Shown piece by piece: positions 5,346-8,103 of a stretch of DNA of 8,103 bases. Source of the DNA: Anaerolineae bacterium (lineage in GTDB: Bacteria; Chloroflexota; Anaerolineae; Anaerolineales; UBA11858); NCBI GenBank assembly GCA_003694235.1, contig RFKO01000169.1, positions 1-8,103 on the forward strand, read 5' to 3'. The notes below the pieces were generated by a model. It did no database searches. It had not been told where the DNA came from and saw only the letters and a program-made list of their open reading frames with translations. The first letter of the stretch is position 1. Each line of letters opens with the position of its first letter. A program made the position numbers and the translations under genes.

Positions 5346-6617
5346 ATGAACGTTGCAGAGCTTGAACGCAAACCATTGCATGAGTTGCGCCAGATCGCCC
5401 TGGATTTGGACATCCCGAAAGCTGCGCGCCTGAAAAAAGAGCGCCTGATCATGCTGATCCGCCAGGAAGAGGCGGCGCGTGAAGGGCTAGAGGTGCGCGG
5501 CGGTATTCTGGAGATCATGAGTGAGGGCATCGGCTTCCTGCGCTCGGAGAACTATCAGCCCAGCGCGACCGATGTGTATGTTTCTCAATCTCAGATCCGC
5601 CGCTACAAGCTGCGGCATGGGGATATGATCATCGGGCACGTGCGCCCGCCGCGTGAATCGGAGCGGCACTACGGCTTGCTTAAGGTGGAAAGCATCAATG
5701 GGCTTTCCCCCGAGGAAGCCGCCCGGCGGCCGCGCTTCGAGAAGCTGACGCCAATTTTCCCTGACCGCCGCTTCAACCTGGAGACCGACCAAAACCTGCT
5801 GGCTACCCGTTTGATCAACCTGATCGCTCCGATCGGCCGTGGTCAGCGTGGTTTGATCGTTTCCCCACCCAAAGCCGGCAAAACCACCATCTTGAAGAAC
5901 ATCATCAACGCGATCTCGCAACAATACCCTGAGGTTTACCTGATCGTCGCCCTGATCGGTGAGCGTCCGGAGGAAGTGACCGATATGGATCGCTCGGTGG
6001 ACGCCGAGGTGGTTTCCTCCACCTTCGATGAGCCGGTTTCCTCTCATGTGCGCGTGGCCGAGATGGTGATCGAGCGCGCCAAGCGCCTGGTGGAAGTCGG
6101 ACGTGATGTGTTCATCGCCATGGATTCGATCACCCGTCTCTCGCGGGCTTACAACCTGGTGGTGCAACCCTCAGGACGCACGCTGTCCGGCGGCATTGAC
6201 CCCTCCGCGCTTTACCCGCCCAAACGTTTCTTCGGCGCGGCGCGCAATATCGAAGAGGGGGGGTCTTTGACGATTGTGGCCACCTGTCTGGTGGACACAG
6301 GTTCGCGCATGGACGATGTGGTGTACGAGGAGTTCAAGGGCACCGGCAATATGGAATTGCATCTCTCGCGCGAGCTGCAAGAGCGTCGTATTTTCCCGGC
6401 GATTGATATCGCTCGCTCTTCCACCCGCCGCGAAGAAATCTTGCTTGGCCCCGACCTCACGCCTCGCGTCTGGTTGATGCGCCGCATGTACGATCAGATG
6501 GTCACGCCGCCGCCGCACGGCGCGGGCATGGATCAGGGCACGGCGACCGAGGCCATCCTCGACCGATTGCGGAACACCAAAGACAATCTGGAATTCCTGA
6601 TGACATTGAACGAGTAG
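5346..6617 (+). CDS. rho: transcription termination factor Rho
   Basis: Hexameric RNA-dependent ATPase that translocates on nascent RNA and releases RNA polymerase. The 423 residues carry an N-terminal Rho_N helical region (about 1-45), a cold-shock-like primary RNA-binding domain (about 50-125) and the RecA-like ATPase. Motifs: Walker [10 protein letters not shown] (173-181, K179 and T180), catalytic-glutamate segment [11 protein letters not shown] (205-215), Walker B DVFIAMD (254-260), Q-loop region [19 protein letters not shown] (276-294), and R-loop KGTGNME (331-337). RRIFPAID and the Arg-rich segment at 347-362 hold the arginine-finger region. There is no large insertion in the N-terminal domain. 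ATG at 5346 has AGGA (5336-5339) 6 nt upstream. It ends in TAG with the peptidase gene 7 nt later, so the two are probably co-transcribed. rpmE, the usual neighbour of rho in many Firmicutes, is absent. Confidence 0.97.
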   Translation: MNVAELERKPLHELRQIALDLDIPKAARLKKERLIMLIRQEEAAREGLEVRGGILEIMSEGIGFLRSENYQPSATDVYVSQSQIRRYKLRHGDMIIGHVRPPRESERHYGLLKVESINGLSPEEAARRPRFEKLTPIFPDRRFNLETDQNLLATRLINLIAPIGRGQRGLIVSPPKAGKTTILKNIINAISQQYPEVYLIVALIGERPEEVTDMDRSVDAEVVSSTFDEPVSSHVRVAEMVIERAKRLVEVGRDVFIAMDSITRLSRAYNLVVQPSGRTLSGGIDPSALYPPKRFFGAARNIEEGGSLTIVATCLVDTGSRMDDVVYEEFKGTGNMELHLSRELQERRIFPAIDIARSSTRREEILLGPDLTPRVWLMRRMYDQMVTPPPHGAGMDQGTATEAILDRLRNTKDNLEFLMTLNE

Positions 6618-6624
6618 CGCGCCG

Positions 6625-7683
6625 ATGAAATCGTGGTTGTACTGGTTGAGCTGGGGGATTGCGCTGGTGTTGCTGGCGGTGGCCGCGCTGCTGGCCTGGC
6701 AGCGTTTTGCCCCGCGGCAGGCAGTGGCCGCCGGCGCAGAAACTGCTACCCCGCTCGCGACGGCTGTGTCGCCGGCGGAACAGCCTCCTGCTTTGCCCCC
6801 TCTGGCGCAGACAACCCCGCGGCAGGCGTTGTACCGGCGCGCCTCGCTAAAGACCGAAATCCCCGACCGTCCGCGCTATCAGGCGGTGGAATATACCGTC
6901 AAGCGGGGCGATTCGGTGTTTGGCATCGCAGCCGAATTCGGCCTCGAACCGGAGACGGTGTTGTGGGCCAACTACGATGTGTTGAAGGACGATCCGCACT
7001 CGCTCTCTCCCGGTATGGTGCTGCGCATTCCGCCGACAGATGGCGTGTACTACCAGTGGGAGGAAGGCGATACCCTGCAATCGGTGGCCGACGCCTTCGA
7101 AGCCGATGTGGATGACATTGTCAACTGGATTGGAAACGATTTTGACCTGACCGATCCTCAGGTGGAGCCAGGGCAGTGGGTGATGGTGCCGGGCGGACAT
7201 CGCGAGTTCCAGCAGTGGATTGTGCCTGTACCGGCACGCGGTATGGCCGGCGTCTCCACCGGTGTGTATGGCAGCGGCGCGTGTTCTGTGCCCAGCGGCG
7301 GCCTGTACGGGAGTGGCGCTTTCATCTGGCCGACCACCAACCATACACTTTCCGGCAATGATTACTGGTCTGGTCACCTGGCCATTGATATCGGGGTGGG
7401 GATTGGCGATCCCATCGTGGCGGCCGATAGCGGCGTGGTGGTGTTCGCCGGCTGGGCGACGGGTGGTTATGGTTACACCGTAGCCATTGACCACGGCAAC
7501 GGCTACCAGACACTGTACGCCCACAATAGCAGCATCAACGTCAGTTGTGGCCAGAGCGTGCGCCAGGGGCAACTGATCGCCCTGGGCGGCAGTTCGGGCA
7601 ATTCCACCGGCCCGCACCTGCACTTCGAGGTGCGCTTGAATGGCGGTTTTGTCAACCCCTGGTATGTGCTGCCGGCCCCATAA
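6625..7683 (+). CDS. membrane-anchored LysM / M23 (LytM-type) metallopeptidase
   Basis: 352 residues. An N-terminal transmembrane anchor or uncleaved signal lies at about 4-24, followed by an Ala/Pro/Thr-rich linker (30-65). LysM repeat 1 is at about 89-136 (YTVKRGDSVFGIAAEFGLEP...) and LysM repeat 2 at about 142-189 (YQWEEGDTLQSVADAF...). The C-terminal M23 domain is at about 245-350. Zinc and catalytic residues are all present: H251 and D255 in HLAID, H300 in LYAH, H331 and H333 in HLHFE. A catalytically active Gly/cell-wall peptide endopeptidase is therefore expected, acting outside the membrane on peptidoglycan or a similar polymer. C220 and C308 could form a disulfide. It starts 7 nt after the rho stop without a clear Shine-Dalgarno, so its translation may be coupled to rho. 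It could equally be a factor that controls other hydrolases, but intact ligands favour an enzyme. Confidence 0.9.
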   Translation: MKSWLYWLSWGIALVLLAVAALLAWQRFAPRQAVAAGAETATPLATAVSPAEQPPALPPLAQTTPRQALYRRASLKTEIPDRPRYQAVEYTVKRGDSVFGIAAEFGLEPETVLWANYDVLKDDPHSLSPGMVLRIPPTDGVYYQWEEGDTLQSVADAFEADVDDIVNWIGNDFDLTDPQVEPGQWVMVPGGHREFQQWIVPVPARGMAGVSTGVYGSGACSVPSGGLYGSGAFIWPTTNHTLSGNDYWSGHLAIDIGVGIGDPIVAADSGVVVFAGWATGGYGYTVAIDHGNGYQTLYAHNSSINVSCGQSVRQGQLIALGGSSGNSTGPHLHFEVRLNGGFVNPWYVLPAP

Positions 7684-7704
7684 CCAGAACAGGAGAGAAT
7701 ACTC

Positions 7705-7893
7705 ATGGTCGAGATACCGGAACCCAAGACCCGTACAATTGCCGAAACGCAGAACTACGCTGCCTGGCTGGCTGAAGAGCCGGATGGCGAGACCACGTAT
7801 CATCTTGAACTGAACAACGTGACCGTGCATTTCTTCGCCGAGGAATGGCAGGAGTTTTTACAGTTGGTGAAGATGCTGCCACAAGCCGAGTGA
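7705..7893 (+). CDS. small acidic protein of unknown function, 62 residues
   Basis: Not recognised. It has a good AGGAGA (7691-7696) 8 nt before ATG at 7705, and begins 21 nt after the peptidase stop, so it is probably the third gene of the rho operon. The product is soluble and acidic, with no signal peptide or membrane segment and no cysteines. Predicted order: N-terminal helix around AETQNYAAWLAEEP (13-26), a beta hairpin around TTYHLELNNVTVHFFAEEW (30-48), and a C-terminal helix (EFLQLVKMLPQAE). The amphipathic strand followed by a helix could be a small partner-binding module. A strong terminator-like hairpin follows at 7921. Ribosome-binding site, position and protein-like composition support a real gene. 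Confidence 0.8.
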   Translation: MVEIPEPKTRTIAETQNYAAWLAEEPDGETTYHLELNNVTVHFFAEEWQEFLQLVKMLPQAE

Positions 7894-7920
7894 TTTTTAC
7901 ACGCTGGTTGACATTCGATA

Positions 7921-7966
7921 GCGCGCGGGTGGAAAGATCTCGCCCGCGCGCCTTTCATTTTCTTGC
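7921..7966 (+). terminator. terminator of the rho operon
   Basis: GCGCGCGGG (7921-7929) pairs perfectly with CCCGCGCGC (7943-7951) over a 13-nt loop, followed by the T-rich stretch CTTTCATTTTCTT. The hairpin is strong; the T tract is broken, so efficiency is uncertain. It lies 27 nt after the 62-residue gene. Confidence 0.7.
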
Positions 7967-7991
7967 GCCTTGTGGGCGCGCGTGATACACT
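7963..7991 (+). promoter_or_regulatory. promoter of the last gene, probably leaderless
   Basis: TTGCGC (7963-7968), a 17-bp spacer, then TACACT (7986-7991) with TG at 7983-7984 (extended -10). The last base of the -10 is 7991, so the expected +1 is 7998, exactly the A of the ATG. No Shine-Dalgarno is present between the -10 and the ATG. Confidence 0.55.
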
Positions 7992-7997
7992 GAAATT

Positions 7998-8103
7998 ATG
8001 CGGTATCGTGTCCTGATTGTGACCTCCATTCGCAGCCTGGGGCAACTGATGAAGCAGGTGCTGGGTGAAACCGGTCGTTACAGCGCCGAACTGGTTGACA
8101 CCG
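7998..8103 (+). CDS. N-terminal fragment of an unknown, receiver-like protein (runs off window)
   Basis: Only 35 codons are visible, starting MRYRVLIVTSIRSLG. The pattern of a short hydrophobic strand (VLIVT), a helix (SLGQLMKQVLGETG) and a second strand (AELVDT) resembles the start of a response-regulator receiver domain or another Rossmann-like alpha/beta fold. The acidic pair expected after the first strand of a receiver is replaced by T-S, so if it is a receiver it would be atypical. Too short for a firm call. Start choice rests on the promoter placed for a leaderless mRNA. Confidence 0.6.
   Translation, partial: MRYRVLIVTSIRSLGQLMKQVLGETGRYSAELVDT

Noticed and set aside
4956..5381. N-terminal extension of prfA up to 5381
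   Set aside because: The extension is unlike RF1, would cover the prfA and rho promoters, and makes the protein 495 residues instead of about 355.
6847..7830. 327-codon open frame on the minus strand opposite the M23 peptidase
   Set aside because: His/Arg/Ile-rich translation of the opposite strand of a well-supported gene, covering parts of two genes.
7908..7913. TTGACA as a -35 element
   Set aside because: No -10 at 16-18 bp (GGAAAG at 17), and the following sequence is the terminator hairpin.
1..8103. CRISPR arrays, tRNA or rRNA genes, insertion sequences, phage genes
   Set aside because: No regularly spaced repeats, no tRNA-like cloverleaf or rRNA motifs, and no transposase or phage proteins were seen.

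Overview
The window is bacterial chromosomal DNA, GC-rich, with short intergenic gaps and sigma-70-type promoters. The gene families and protein style (an actinobacterial/Chloroflexi-type alpha-glucan phosphorylase, a DUF3179 lipoprotein, a LysM-M23 peptidase downstream of rho) suggest a Chloroflexota bacterium, perhaps Anaerolineae. That placement is inference and no rRNA is present to fix it.

Layout. Bases 1-1104 (+) hold the 3' part of an alpha-glucan phosphorylase gene. Facing it on the minus strand (1112-2212) is a DUF3179 lipoprotein gene. Its reading frame is interrupted once, by TGA at 1838-1840, exactly where the family has the first Cys of a conserved CPLC motif. Bases 2392-4955 (-) form a compact operon prfA-prmC-tsaC: release factor 1, the methyltransferase that modifies its GGQ glutamine, and the threonylcarbamoyl-AMP synthase of tRNA t6A biosynthesis. 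A 390-bp divergent intergenic region (4956-5345) carries promoters for both directions and several inverted repeats. Bases 5346-7893 (+) form a second operon: rho, a membrane-anchored LysM/M23 peptidase and an unknown 62-residue protein, closed by a strong hairpin at 7921-7951. A new gene of unknown function starts at 7998 and runs off the window.

Main finding. The DUF3179 gene is best read as one 366-residue selenoprotein with Sec125 in a U-P-L-C motif, not as two broken ORFs. The frame and the family homology continue on both sides of the UGA. The UGA replaces a Cys codon. Twenty nucleotides after it begins the loop (CGUGU, G at the second position) of a perfect 7-bp hairpin, which fits the published description of bacterial SECIS elements. 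The gene contains an internal duplication, and the second copy has neither the CxxC motif nor the hairpin, which gives a built-in comparison. TGA is also the normal terminator of this gene and of others in the window, so the code is not globally reassigned. The decisive missing evidence is whether this genome has selA, selB, selC and selD and whether relatives keep UGA or Cys at this site.

The core genes otherwise look intact and ordinary. Two of them (prfA and the last partial gene) have a -10 element placed so that transcription would begin at or within one base of the start codon, suggesting leaderless mRNAs. rho and the lipoprotein gene instead have predicted leaders of about 130 nt containing inverted repeats.
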